Shown here piece after piece: positions 1 through 8,389 of a stretch of 64,000 bases of DNA. A model generated the notes under the pieces. The model was not told the origin of the DNA and searched no databases. It was given only the letters and a program-made list of their open reading frames with translations. Origin of the DNA: Candidatus Zixiibacteriota bacterium (lineage in GTDB: Bacteria > Zixibacteria > MSB-5A5 > GN15 > JAAZOE01); contig DAOUTW010000005.1 of the NCBI GenBank assembly GCA_030668485.1, positions 34,037 to 98,036 on the forward strand, read 5' to 3'. Numbering within the stretch: the first letter of the stretch is position 1; every line of letters begins with the position of its first letter. Made by a program: the position numbers and the translations under genes.

Positions 1-578
1 ATCTGAATAAATTTATCCATATTAAATCTTCTATTCCCGGAATGCGCCCCCCCATCATAATCGAAATGAGTGCGTATTAACCAATTGCTCTGATGTTCAA
101 ACAATTCCCGTGCATTGTTTACAACAGAATAAATTGCCCGACGAATACTCTCTATATCTCTTTGATTGAGGCGGCGGCTATTTGTCAAAAACAAATCTCT
201 CATATTCAGCGGATTTTTTACAAACCTTAGAACTTCATTGTGAGCGACATCTGGCAGCCGTCCTGATTCATATTGACATATTATTGGCTCGCTCCAAAGC
301 AGTAGTCGCGCGAATTGGCGTTGACTAAATCCATATTTTTCTCTTAGTTTTCGAATATCTTCAGGATGCAAAAGATTGTGCCTTTGACGGTAGATTTCAT
401 ACGCCTGCTCTATGTTTTTTTCCTCTTGCCCCATACTTGAAAAATCTCTTTTGCATTTCTGGCAAACAAAATATTGCGAATTTATTTCTATGCTTTCTGT
501 CTTGACTAATACTGTCTCTTTTTCAGTTCTTTCCTCAATTTCGCATAAGTCTTCGCAGTGCGGGCAGTATGAATTCAT
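1..578 (-). CDS. HTH/zinc-finger antitoxin of MqsA/Panacea type, C-terminus outside window
   Basis: Partial antitoxin, absent from simple ORF calls because it runs off the window edge. I translated it from the ATG at 578-576 (minus strand); the frame stays open for about 192 codons to base 1. The N-terminus has two Cys pairs (CPHC near residue 5, CQKC near residue 45), a YgiT/MqsA-type zinc ribbon. A helix-turn-helix follows (IRKLREKYGFSQRQFARLL, then SEPIICQYESGRLP). The last residues, RRFNMDKFIQ, resemble the start of a Panacea (DUF4065/SocA-like) domain as I recall that family, but the domain itself is beyond the window. The gene sits 1 nt after the toxin stop codon, with its ribosome site (GGAGGTGA) inside the end of the toxin gene, so the pair is translationally coupled. 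Role inferred: neutralises the toxin and represses the operon. Confidence 0.8.
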   Translation of the reverse strand, partial: MNSYCPHCEDLCEIEERTEKETVLVKTESIEINSQYFVCQKCKRDFSSMGQEEKNIEQAYEIYRQRHNLLHPEDIRKLREKYGFSQRQFARLLLWSEPIICQYESGRLPDVAHNEVLRFVKNPLNMRDLFLTNSRRLNQRDIESIRRAIYSVVNNARELFEHQSNWLIRTHFDYDGGAHSGNRRFNMDKFIQ

Positions 579-579
579 A

Positions 580-933
580 TTATTCACCTCCCTTCAGCGG
601 ATAATCAAGTTTCTCTTTAGGTTTATGGAAGGAGATACATGTGCAATGTTTTAGTCCTCCCAATTCCCGAAGTTTCAGTTTTATATAGCATTCCATATCA
701 TCAACTAATATTCCGAATATCCACGCATCGGTTTCTCCCTGTTTTTTTGAAATGTGGGAGAAATTTTCAACCTCAAGGTTTTTTACAATTTCTCTTATTA
801 CCGTTTGTGAAAGACCTAATTCTAAGACAAGTTCTCTATTCTTCTTTCTATCTATATACCAAAAATCACCTTTTTTAATAGCACTCTCGACCGAATTAAG
901 AAAATCCTCAACGTTTTGTCTTTCGGCCCCCAT
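580..933 (-). CDS. MqsR-like toxin
   Basis: Small protein of 117 residues, probably an MqsR-family mRNA interferase (RelE/MqsR fold) acting in the cytoplasm. Family features visible are WYIDRKKNRELVLELGL near the start, a central WIFGILVDDMECYIKLKL segment, and the C-terminal CISFHKPKEKLDYPLK typical of MqsR-like toxins paired with zinc-finger/HTH antitoxins. The ATG at 933 is preferred over an in-frame GTG at 966 because GGGG precedes it at ribosome-site distance. Toxin-first gene order matches mqsRA operons. The assignment rests on recalled family patterns; RNA cleavage activity is inferred. Confidence 0.75.
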   Translation of the reverse strand: MGAERQNVEDFLNSVESAIKKGDFWYIDRKKNRELVLELGLSQTVIREIVKNLEVENFSHISKKQGETDAWIFGILVDDMECYIKLKLRELGGLKHCTCISFHKPKEKLDYPLKGGE

Positions 934-1003
934 AATATCATTGCCCCACAAACTTATTATTGTCACTATATAATAACATTTTTATCAATCATTTGTTCCT
1001 ATA

Positions 1004-1031
1004 AACATACACTATTTTTATATTTTGTCAA
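1004..1031 (-). promoter_or_regulatory. Candidate promoter of toxin-antitoxin operon
   Basis: On the minus strand, TTGACA (1031-1026) is followed after 16 nt by TATGTT (1009-1004), about 70 nt upstream of the toxin start. The flanks are very AT-rich. No clear operator palindrome was identified. Confidence 0.5.
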
Positions 1032-1061
1032 TCATTTTCTACTAACTCATTATATGACAAT

Positions 1062-1091
1062 AAAAAACCCCTTTTTAAAAGGGGTTTTTTT
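1062..1091. terminator. Bidirectional terminator between dnaN and the TA operon
   Basis: Symmetrical hairpin of AACCCCTTTT paired with AAAAGGGGTT, flanked by A and T runs on both sides. On the minus strand it sits just after the dnaN stop and ends in a T tract, fitting a Rho-independent terminator of dnaN. Confidence 0.8.
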
Positions 1092-1119
1092 CTAAAAATC
1101 CGTCTTATCGTCAAATCCC

Positions 1120-2232
1120 CTACTCAGTCAGCCGTAGCGGCATCAGCAGACAGAGGAAATCGTCCTTGGATGTATCGGCCGTATAGATTAATCCTGCCGA
1201 GACCGGATTGGATAATTCAAAAATCACCTCATCCCCTTCGATCTTACCCAGGATATCGTTGACATACCCGGCATTGTATCCGATTTCTATCGCTTCGCCC
1301 TTGTACTCACAGGGAAGATTTTCTTTCGCTTCGCCACCGACATCGGTATTGGTCGTCGATAAAACCAGGTTATTATTTTTCATCGCGAATTTTACCTGAT
1401 GGGTCAGCGAATTCGACAGGATTGAAACTCTTCTCACCGATGAATATAAATCTTCCTTAGCGATAATCATTTTCTTATCCGACCCGGCCGGGATAACGGC
1501 ATCATAACTGGGATAAGGACCTTCTATCAAACGCGATCCAACTACGATATCACCCAGATTAAAGATAATTCGATTTTCCTCGAAAATGATTCCAATAGTT
1601 TCCACATCGTCATCAAGAAACTTGGGAATAAGATCAAGTACTTTGGGTGGGATGATAACATCGTCGTTGAGACCTTTGAGCATCTTATTTTCACTCGCCA
1701 CCCGGGCCATGCGATGACCGTCGGTGGCAACCATGGTCATACGGTCACCTTTGGTTTGCCATAATACACCGTTTAAGGCCGGCCTGGTTTCATCGCGCGA
1801 ACATGCGAAAGTAGTTCTCGTGATCATCTTGATCAGAGATTCAGCTTCGACCGTAACCTGCTTTTTAATATTGACCGCCGGCAGTTCCGGAAACTCATCA
1901 GGAGAAATCCCTCCGATTTTATAACTTCCGTTAGGGACTTTCAATTCGATACGGTTAGAGGTCCCCTCAAAAGAGATATCGCTCTCGGGCAACTCTTTTA
2001 TGATATCAAACAGCATCCTTCCGGGAATTACGGCCGATCCTTTTTTGGAAATATCAGCATCAAGGGTGGCGATGATTGTCACATCGAGATCGGTAGCTGA
2101 TATTTTTAGCTTCTTATCGAGACATTCAAGAAGAATGTTTGAAAGAATTGGCAAAGTTGATTTGGCCGGTACTACCGAAAGAACGGATTGCAGATAGTGC
2201 GTCAAGCGCGATTTCGGAAGAGAAAACTTCAT
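1120..2232 (-). CDS. dnaN: DNA polymerase III beta subunit (sliding clamp)
   Basis: 370-residue sliding clamp, the usual length. It forms a dimeric ring that tethers DNA polymerase III and other partners to DNA. Diagnostic features are the start MKFSLPKSRLTHYLQSVLSV with the PAKSTLPILSNILLE segment after it, SATDLDVTI near residue 50, VATDGHRMA in the middle, and a C-terminus ending LLMPLRLTE, which forms part of the hydrophobic partner-binding pocket. It lies downstream of dnaA in the same orientation across a 278-bp gap that contains DnaA-box-like sequences. recF, often next in this cluster, is 55 kb away. Confidence 0.98.
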   Translation of the reverse strand: MKFSLPKSRLTHYLQSVLSVVPAKSTLPILSNILLECLDKKLKISATDLDVTIIATLDADISKKGSAVIPGRMLFDIIKELPESDISFEGTSNRIELKVPNGSYKIGGISPDEFPELPAVNIKKQVTVEAESLIKMITRTTFACSRDETRPALNGVLWQTKGDRMTMVATDGHRMARVASENKMLKGLNDDVIIPPKVLDLIPKFLDDDVETIGIIFEENRIIFNLGDIVVGSRLIEGPYPSYDAVIPAGSDKKMIIAKEDLYSSVRRVSILSNSLTHQVKFAMKNNNLVLSTTNTDVGGEAKENLPCEYKGEAIEIGYNAGYVNDILGKIEGDEVIFELSNPVSAGLIYTADTSKDDFLCLLMPLRLTE

Positions 2233-2409
2233 CGGGTGCTCCTTAGATAGATGTTGTTCACACCTTTCTTTTATTTTAGTTCTTTTTTATATAAAAGAAC
2301 AATAATAACAAGGCCGGTGGAAATGTGCAAAACCAGCGGTAAAACTTCTTAAACCGGTATGCAACGAGGCCTTGCCCAAAGCAATTCAAATAAAGCGGTG
2401 TTGAAGCCC

Positions 2410-2475
2410 TTGTCAACAACTGTTTTTTTGCGCGGAGGTAATCCACACTGGCGATGCATCCAGAGTTTATCAACA
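2410..2475. promoter_or_regulatory. DnaA-box cluster between dnaA and dnaN
   Basis: Three matches or near-matches to TTATNCACA/TTATCAACA: TTGTCAACA at 2410-2418 (one mismatch), TAATCCACA at 2439-2447 (one mismatch) and TTATCAACA at 2467-2475. An AT-rich stretch (2270-2310) lies toward dnaN. With the boxes upstream of dnaA, this suggests a bipartite origin and/or DnaA control of dnaN. No gene is supported in 2233-2510. Confidence 0.55.
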
Positions 2476-2510
2476 GCTTACCACCAAAGTATGTGACATT
2501 GTCGAAGTCA

Positions 2511-3875
2511 TCAGTTAGTCAGGCCCCGGGTGATTTGATCGAGTCTCTGGCGGAAATCGGAATCCTCGTCAATATGCTTCTGAATTAGATTACAGGCATG
2601 TATAACCGTGGAATGATCCCGGCCGCCAAAAACCTCGCCGATCGCTTTAAGCGAATTTTTGGTAAGCGTTCTTGACAGATACATCGCGACCTGTCGTGCG
2701 AGAGCGATATTTTGAGTTTTTTTCTTGGCTGAAAGCAAATCTATACTAACCCCAAACGCCTCGGCCACCACTTTCTTGATCTGATCGATGGAAATCGACC
2801 GTTTTCTGGTCCGGAAAGTATCGGAAAGAACCCGTTTGGCCATTTCGAGGTTAATTTCCTCATTGTTAACCGAAGAATAGGCCAAAAGGCGGATTAGGGA
2901 ACCCTCAAGTTCCCGGATATTACTGGTTACCGAATTAGCGATGAAAGAAATAACATCTTCGCCGATGATAATATCCTCAGCCTCTATCTTACGCTGCAGA
3001 ATGGCCATCCTGGTTTCCATGTCGGGCGGCTGAATATCGGTCACCAGACCCCATGAAAATCGCGACAGGAGCCGCTCTTCCATCCCTTTGATATCTTTGG
3101 GAGCGCGATCGGAGGAAAGAACAATCAGTTTTCCGACATTGTACAAGGTGTTGAAGGTGTGGAAAAACTGTTCCTGGGTCGATTCCTTACCGGAAAAAAA
3201 CTGTGTATCGTCGATCAAGAGAGCGTCCACATTGCGATAAATGTTTATGAAATTGGTGGTGGTGTTGCTTGAGATGGAGTTGATAAAATCAGATGTAAAT
3301 TTCTCTGAGGTGGCATATATCACTCTCTTGGTCGGATCGTTGCTGATTATATAATGGCCGATGGCCTGGAGCAGGTGAGTTTTGCCAAGTCCCACGCCGC
3401 CATAAATATATAGCGGATTATACTTTGTTTTACCCGGGGCCTTGGCAACTGCCTGAGCGGCGGCGCTGGGAAACTGGTTGAAATTACCGACTACCAGGTT
3501 TTCAAAAATATAGCGTTCGTTGAGCATACCTGTTTGAGGCGAACGCTGTACTACCGGCCTTGGAGGTTCGGTCGTCCCACTTTCAGATTGGAAACAAAGC
3601 TCAGTTTGGTTTTGATCTTCCTGGTTGATCTGAAAACTGAAGGATACATTACGTCCGCATGACTGCATCAGCGATTCTTCGATCAAATCGCCATAATGTT
3701 CTTGTATCCACTCGGCTACAAAACCGTTCGGGACCCCGATTTTTATTCCTCCGTTGCCGTCAGAAGCGCCTGAGGTACGCTTCAGCCAGGTTGCATACGA
3801 TTGCTTCCGGATGCGGTGTGAGATATAAGCAAGACAATCCTGCCAGACCTTTCCGTGGTCAAAATCAATAGACAT
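2511..3875 (-). CDS. dnaA: Chromosomal replication initiator DnaA
   Basis: 454-residue initiator ATPase that binds origin DnaA boxes and melts the duplex. Domain I is the N-terminal WQDCLAYISHRIRKQSYATWL region. The AAA+ domain holds Walker A GGVGLGKTH near residue 160, Walker B LLIDDTQFF and a sensor region. The C-terminal domain IV carries the box-binding helix-turn-helix with GRDHSTVIHACN. The frame opens 40 codons further upstream, but the ATG at 3875 is preferred: it follows GAGGGG at suitable distance, gives a normal DnaA N-terminus, and the upstream extension overlaps DnaA boxes. Confidence 0.98.
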   Translation of the reverse strand: MSIDFDHGKVWQDCLAYISHRIRKQSYATWLKRTSGASDGNGGIKIGVPNGFVAEWIQEHYGDLIEESLMQSCGRNVSFSFQINQEDQNQTELCFQSESGTTEPPRPVVQRSPQTGMLNERYIFENLVVGNFNQFPSAAAQAVAKAPGKTKYNPLYIYGGVGLGKTHLLQAIGHYIISNDPTKRVIYATSEKFTSDFINSISSNTTTNFINIYRNVDALLIDDTQFFSGKESTQEQFFHTFNTLYNVGKLIVLSSDRAPKDIKGMEERLLSRFSWGLVTDIQPPDMETRMAILQRKIEAEDIIIGEDVISFIANSVTSNIRELEGSLIRLLAYSSVNNEEINLEMAKRVLSDTFRTRKRSISIDQIKKVVAEAFGVSIDLLSAKKKTQNIALARQVAMYLSRTLTKNSLKAIGEVFGGRDHSTVIHACNLIQKHIDEDSDFRQRLDQITRGLTN

Positions 3876-4330
3876 TTTAATAAACCCCTCACGAGACGTT
3901 TTCCACAATGGTTGTTGATAAGTCGACGACACCTTCTCTGTACTATTCAATAGGTTACAAACAATCCTCAATGTGTGGTGGTCTTTTATCCACAATCATT
4001 ATATTTTTGGGCGGTCAAAATCTATTGTAAAACGATGAACCTAAATACCCCTTTGTACTTATCCACATTTTACTAACACTATACCTATCACTAGGTTCCG
4101 TTACTAAAATAAGGAATCACTTACTTTTGTCAAGGGGCGAGGGCTAAATTAATATGCATAAAACTGTAATCACTTTTCACGCCATTATTTATAAGAGCAT
4201 TTAAAAATTTCTTATCAACAATCAAATTTTGATTACCATCGGCAAAATTGCTCTTCGATCATAAGTACAAAATTAGCAAAAAGTAAGGAAAAAACGTTTT
4301 TGTTAACCCGCAATCAAATTATCGTCTGAA
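3876..4330. other. Predicted replication origin (oriC) region upstream of dnaA
   Basis: Non-coding and strongly AT-rich, with DnaA boxes. Perfect TTATCCACA occurs at 3986-3994 and 4059-4067; the related TTATCAACA at 4212-4220; its reverse complement at 3913-3921; and a one-mismatch TTTTCCACA at 3899-3907. The stretch 4140-4330 is rich in A/T runs and could be the unwinding element. The boxes also lie where the dnaA promoter must be, so DnaA autoregulation is likely. Origin function is inferred from position and boxes, not shown. Confidence 0.7.
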
Positions 4331-4723
4331 AAAGTCATGAACATCCAATTTTTCCCGGTCATTTAGCTGAAATGCAATAAAAATGGACATTGACAGCATG
4401 ATGATATTCATGATTAGTCACCCGGTAGCATTGCGACATGAGTTTGATCATCGGTTTGTGAAGGAGCCTTCCGATAGCATCATTGCAATCAATCCCGGGA
4501 TAAAATCAGGCGATGCGGCAACATTATAAGCATATTCGATTTTGAGGAACAGCAGCTAATCTGTAACGGGCTGTATCGTCATTCTACGGGAAGATTATGC
4601 AGGCGGTCGCGATATCGTTTTTCGAATTCGTGGGGGAGTTTCTTGAAACGCGATTAATTAAACACCCCCAGGCAGTTTGATACTGCCCGGAGATGTTATA
4701 ATTTGATTTCAAATTCGCAAGAG
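4331..4723. other. Non-coding stretch between oriC and the Rrf2 regulator
   Basis: No supported gene. It contains only short frames without family features, and a weak hairpin at 4669-4690 (GGCAGT paired with ACTGCC) that could terminate the Rrf2 gene transcribed toward it. Confidence 0.5.
4669..4690 (-). terminator. Weak hairpin after the Rrf2 regulator
   Basis: GGCAGT and ACTGCC arms with a short loop, about 35 nt beyond the stop of the minus-strand regulator. The T tract is poor, so termination is tentative. Confidence 0.35.
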
Positions 4724-5128
4724 CTATTTTCTCTTCCTTGATTTCAGGTCGACCAGGCTTACCTTGGCGAACTCCGCTTTCATAGCTTCTTGGGCTTTCT
4801 TGTAAACCTTCATCAATTTGCAATCCGGTTCGTGCTGGCAATCAATCGGGCCCTTCAGGCAGTCATACAGAAAAATCGTTCCCTGAATAGCTTCCAGAAT
4901 TTCCAGCAACTTAATTTTTTCGGGAGGCCGGGACAGGCGAACGCCTCCACCATAACCTCTCACGGAACGAACCAAACCTGAGCGGGAGAGATCGGATAGA
5001 ATTTGAGGCAAAAACTTGACCGGTATCTCCTGAGCCTGGGCGATCGCCTCTGACGTCGAAAAATGATCCTTTGCTTCCGATAGTTGCCATAACGCTCTGA
5101 TAGCGTACTCTGTACGGTTGTTTATCAC
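4724..5128 (-). CDS. Rrf2/IscR-family transcriptional regulator, likely Fe-S binding
   Basis: 134-residue Rrf2-type winged-helix regulator. The N-terminus (NNRTEYAIRALWQLSE) and the wing motif GYGGGVRLSRPPEKI are typical. Three cysteines near residues 89, 95 and 101 (CLKGPIDC, then PDC) match the cluster-ligating triad of IscR/NsrR-type members, so an iron-sulphur or NO/redox sensor is likely. The start is a GTG at 5128 preceded by GGAGG. The gene is divergent from pth with a 380-bp gap and no Fe-S assembly gene nearby, so its regulon cannot be read from context. Confidence 0.88.
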   Translation of the reverse strand: MINNRTEYAIRALWQLSEAKDHFSTSEAIAQAQEIPVKFLPQILSDLSRSGLVRSVRGYGGGVRLSRPPEKIKLLEILEAIQGTIFLYDCLKGPIDCQHEPDCKLMKVYKKAQEAMKAEFAKVSLVDLKSRKRK

Positions 5129-5508
5129 GGTATTTCCTCCGTTAAGGAATTAAGTTTGATACAGCAAGCGGTTGAATTCCAGCCGTTAGGACTTTGGCGA
5201 TGCCAAGCAACTCGCGCTGAAGGGTGCAGTACCGTAGGACAACTCCTAAGTACATTATTTTGCTAAATGCAGTTATCATAGATTGTCATAATATGAAATA
5301 ATTCGTCATTAGTAAAGAGCTTTTTTAAGATTATAATAAAAATACCCAAAAAAGATGTGTTTAAATTCCACTATTAAAAAACTAACCTTGAATTCCCTAT
5401 CGGGGAATATGCAATATTGTCCCATAAAGGTCGAATTTCAGCTTGACAATACCATGCTTATCCATAAATTGCAAGACCGCCGACGATCAAATGAGACGAG
5501 GAGTTGCG
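5129..5508. other. Divergent regulatory region between Rrf2 regulator and pth
   Basis: 380 bp without a supported gene, between two divergent starts. It must hold both promoters. The best candidate on the plus strand is TTGACA at 5443-5448 with a CATAAAT-like -10 around 5463-5469, a rather short spacer. No riboswitch or clear operator palindrome was recognised. Confidence 0.5.
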
Positions 5509-6108
5509 GTGGTCAAAATAATCTGCGGCTTGGGGAATCCGGGTCCGCGATATGAACATACGCGCCATAACCTCGGTTTCGATATTTTGGATCGTCTGGC
5601 GCAAAAGATGGATCTCCCCCCGGCCGAAACATCGGCTTGGTTTGAATATCGCATTGCTCCGGCGATATCGGGTGAAGTTTATTTGATTAAACCTCTCACT
5701 TATGTCAATCGATCGGGGCTGGCGATGCACGAAGCGATGAAACGATTCGAGGTAGATCCAACTGAGCTCTTTGTCATAAACGACGATTTTCATATTCCTC
5801 TTGGTTCGCTGCGAATACGGAAGTCGGGATCATCCGGAGGCCACAACGGCTTGGAGTCGGTTATCGAAATTCTGGGCCGCACTGATTTTGCCCGGATGCG
5901 GACCGGTACCGGGCCGCTGCCCGAATGGGCTGTCGCCGACGGTAAGTTGATCCCCGATTTCGTTCTCAGTCGTTTTGAACCACAAGAGGAGGAAACCGTC
6001 GAAGAAATGATATCGCTGGCGGTCGAGGCACTGGAAGTGGTATTTAACCAGGACCTTGATCAGGCGATAAGTAAATATAACAAAATTAACCCTACTCCGG
6101 GGCAGTAA
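5509..6108 (+). CDS. pth: Peptidyl-tRNA hydrolase
   Basis: Releases peptides from prematurely dropped peptidyl-tRNA. Starting at the GTG at 5509 gives 199 residues and places family residues at their usual positions: GLGNPG with Asn10, catalytic His20 in RHNLGF, the VINDDFHIPLG segment, and SGSSGGHNGLESV. GAGGAG at 5498-5503 is 5 nt before this GTG, so I prefer it over in-frame starts at 5443 and 5491 that would add a non-homologous leader. It is the first gene of a run of ribosomal-protein genes on the same strand, ending 37 nt before rpsF. Confidence 0.96.
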   Translation: MVKIICGLGNPGPRYEHTRHNLGFDILDRLAQKMDLPPAETSAWFEYRIAPAISGEVYLIKPLTYVNRSGLAMHEAMKRFEVDPTELFVINDDFHIPLGSLRIRKSGSSGGHNGLESVIEILGRTDFARMRTGTGPLPEWAVADGKLIPDFVLSRFEPQEEETVEEMISLAVEALEVVFNQDLDQAISKYNKINPTPGQ

Positions 6109-6145
6109 GCCTCGGGGTCAACCTGAGTCCGAAGGGAGTAAATAA

Positions 6146-6631
6146 ATGCCTGTCTACGACTCTACCTTTATCCTTAATCCCCAGCTTGAAGAAGGCGGAT
6201 TGGACACCCGCATCAAGGATGCCGTTGATTTGATCAACGCCAACGGGGGAAAGGTAATCAAAGAAAATCGGATGGGAATGCGCCGGATGGCGTATGAAAT
6301 CCAGAAACTAACCCAGGGCTATTATGTCAGCCTGGTGTTTGAAGGAAATCAAGGGACAGTAACCGAACTCGAGCGCAAGTTCCGACTCGACGAATCATGC
6401 CTTCGTTTTCTGACCTGCCATTTTCAGGATTTCAGCCGCAAGCGAGAGCGCAAGGTGTCGGCTGGAAAAAGTGAGAAGACATCTGAGATCAAGACTGAAG
6501 CCAAGACGGAAGTTCCCACGGAAGCTCCCACGGAAGCTAAACCCGACAATGATCCCCCGCCTCAACAGGTAGAAGAGAAAACCCCCGCGCCCGAGACTTC
6601 CGCGCCTGAATCAGAAAAGGGACAGGAATAA
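6146..6631 (+). CDS. rpsF: 30S ribosomal protein S6 with an acidic low-complexity tail
   Basis: 161 residues; the S6 fold occupies about the first 105 (YDSTFILNPQLEE at the start, GGKVIKENRMGMRRMAYEI, then YYVSLVFEG and LRFLTCHF). The remaining 50 or so residues are a Glu/Thr/Pro/Lys/Ala-rich tail with repeated TEAKTEVPTEAPTEA wording, much longer than in typical S6. GGGAG precedes the ATG. The tail is probably disordered and surface-exposed on the 30S subunit; its role is unknown. Confidence 0.95.
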   Translation: MPVYDSTFILNPQLEEGGLDTRIKDAVDLINANGGKVIKENRMGMRRMAYEIQKLTQGYYVSLVFEGNQGTVTELERKFRLDESCLRFLTCHFQDFSRKRERKVSAGKSEKTSEIKTEAKTEVPTEAPTEAKPDNDPPPQQVEEKTPAPETSAPESEKGQE

Positions 6632-6697
6632 ATCCTGCCGGCAGTTTTGGATATTGACCCTGAGATAAAAGAGATTTTACGAAAGGTGTAGAGTATT

Positions 6698-6922
6698 ATG
6701 GAAAAGCGAAGAAAAAGGCACTGTCGCTTTTGCGAAAATAGAATTCAGCAAATCGACTATCGCGATGAGCGCCAGTTACGCCGCTTCGTAACCGAACGCG
6801 GCAAGATTATTCCCCGCCGGATTTCAGGTAGTTGTGCCCATCATCAACGTATGCTGACAACCGCCATCAAACGGGCGCGTCACTTGGCAATTCTGCCTTT
6901 TGTGGCCGAAACTTTTAAGTAA
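6698..6922 (+). CDS. rpsR: 30S ribosomal protein S18
   Basis: 74-residue S18 binding next to S6 on the small-subunit platform. The start [13 protein letters not shown] keeps Cys9 and Cys12, with Cys-Ala-His-His further on (SGSCAHHQR), so the zinc-binding form is likely. The end [17 protein letters not shown] is typical. No ssb gene separates rpsF and rpsR, unlike in many bacteria; only 66 bp lie between them. Confidence 0.97.
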   Translation: MEKRRKRHCRFCENRIQQIDYRDERQLRRFVTERGKIIPRRISGSCAHHQRMLTTAIKRARHLAILPFVAETFK

Positions 6923-6937
6923 ACCGGTTGGGCACGA

Positions 6938-7912
6938 TTGAATCGGCATAGAGTTATCATATTTACCGCAGTGGCGCTGGCAGTGACACTGCCGTACTGG
7001 ACGGCCCTTCCCATGCTGGTCGATTTTCTGCCGGCGGTGGCGCTGTTCGGGGCGATAGCCTACTTCTTCGAAGTGCTATTGATGATTGTCCTGGTTATGG
7101 CTGTCATCGAGGGCCGCATCAGGCTAGTTATCGGTGCGGCCGCGACCGGGTTTATCCTCGGCGCCATACCGGGGCTGGCGGTGCTGCCGTTGAGCGCTTT
7201 CCTTCCGCTTTGGCTCAAGGCGATTATTCCGGCGATGACGCTGGGCTTTTTAATTAACCGTGGCTGGCAGGCAGGAAAATCATTTGCCGTCGCAGCATTA
7301 TTCATGGGCCTCTTCATTCTGATGATCTATGCCCAGAGTGGAGAAGCGCTGGGTGTGCAGGCCGAAGAGGCGAGGAGCTCAATTGAAAATATGGTGACCG
7401 GGCCGATGACGGCCAGTGGATACAATACCGATGCGATAAACACGATGATCGATCAGATGATGGTTATGATAAGTCTGCTGATGAGGCTTTTACCCGGCCT
7501 GATTATTATGTCGGGGATAGGGCAGTTGTTCGTGGCTTTTGCTTTGACCGAATGGTATTATACCCGGCGGGACAGTTATTTCCCAGGTTTTGGACCGTTC
7601 ATATATTGGAAAATTCCGGAAAAGCTGTTATACTTGCTGGGAGTGATACTGATTATCAGGCTGTTGGTCGGCGGCGGTATGGAGATGGCGGCCGACAATG
7701 CCATCTTTATTCTGTTTACCCTTTATGCCGTCTGCGGTCTGGCTTTGATCGAGCATTTTCTGCGGCGACTGCGACTGCCCATCCTGGTCCGGGTCATTTT
7801 TTATGTTGGCCTGACTTTTATGCATATCCCGGGACTGATGGCGACCGCTATAGCCGGGCTGTTCGACAGCTATTTTGATTTTCGCAAGGTACGAGCGCAT
7901 ACATTGGGATAG
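6938..7912 (+). CDS. DUF2232-type multi-spanning membrane protein
   Basis: 324 residues, very hydrophobic, with about eight predicted membrane segments, the longest soluble stretch lying near residues 135-165 (QAEEARSSIENMVTG). The position between rpsR and rplI and the overall pattern (N-terminal helices, RGWQAGKSFAVAALFMGL in the middle, LPGLIIMSGIGQLF, then EHFLRRLRLPILVRVI) fit the YybS/DUF2232 family, whose molecular role is not established. The start is a TTG at 6938, 15 nt after the rpsR stop. Membership in the ribosomal operon implies growth-linked expression. Confidence 0.8.
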   Translation: MNRHRVIIFTAVALAVTLPYWTALPMLVDFLPAVALFGAIAYFFEVLLMIVLVMAVIEGRIRLVIGAAATGFILGAIPGLAVLPLSAFLPLWLKAIIPAMTLGFLINRGWQAGKSFAVAALFMGLFILMIYAQSGEALGVQAEEARSSIENMVTGPMTASGYNTDAINTMIDQMMVMISLLMRLLPGLIIMSGIGQLFVAFALTEWYYTRRDSYFPGFGPFIYWKIPEKLLYLLGVILIIRLLVGGGMEMAADNAIFILFTLYAVCGLALIEHFLRRLRLPILVRVIFYVGLTFMHIPGLMATAIAGLFDSYFDFRKVRAHTLG

Positions 7913-7939
7913 AAAGTTTTTTGAAAGGATATAGATGTT

Positions 7940-8389
7940 ATGAAGGTAATTCTGACAGAAGATATTGCCAAACTCGGCATTTGCGGAGATACGGTGGAAG
8001 TCAAGGCGGGATATGCCCGCAACTTCCTGATGCCCCGTAATCTGGCCATCCCGGCCACCAAGGGCAACCTCCGCGCCGTCGACGATGTCAAGAAGCAAAA
8101 AGAACTGAGGGACAAAAAGCGTCTTCGTGGAGCCGAAAAGGTGCGGGACGATCTCGAAAAATTGACCCTCAATACCGAACTGGTTACCGACGACGACGGT
8201 AAAGTCTTCGGATCGGTGACAACTCACACGATTGCCGACCTGATCGAAAAGGCGGGCAATAAGGTCGAGCGGCGTTCCATCGAGCTGGAAGAACCGATCA
8301 AGGCGCTGGGCGTCTATACGATCAAAATCAAGGTTGAGAAAGAAGTTTTCGCCAATGTAAAACTCTTTGTCGAAAAGAAAGCCGGCTGA
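7940..8389 (+). CDS. rplI: 50S ribosomal protein L9
   Basis: 149 residues, the normal length. The N-terminal RNA-binding domain has MKVILTEDIAKLGICGD and VKAGYARNFLMPRNLA; a long charged helix (VDDVKKQKELRDKK) links it to the C-terminal domain with VFGSVTTHTIADLIE. The stop overlaps the next start by one base, so the downstream nuclease gene is probably translationally coupled. Confidence 0.98.
   Translation: MKVILTEDIAKLGICGDTVEVKAGYARNFLMPRNLAIPATKGNLRAVDDVKKQKELRDKKRLRGAEKVRDDLEKLTLNTELVTDDDGKVFGSVTTHTIADLIEKAGNKVERRSIELEEPIKALGVYTIKIKVEKEVFANVKLFVEKKAG

Noticed and set aside
2276..2473. Small minus-strand frame between dnaA and dnaN
   Set aside because: It overlaps DnaA-box-like sites and has no protein-like features; the region is better explained as regulatory.
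4584..4841. Minus-strand frame of 85 codons overlapping the Rrf2 gene
   Set aside because: It overlaps the regulator in another frame, shows no family pattern and has no ribosome site.
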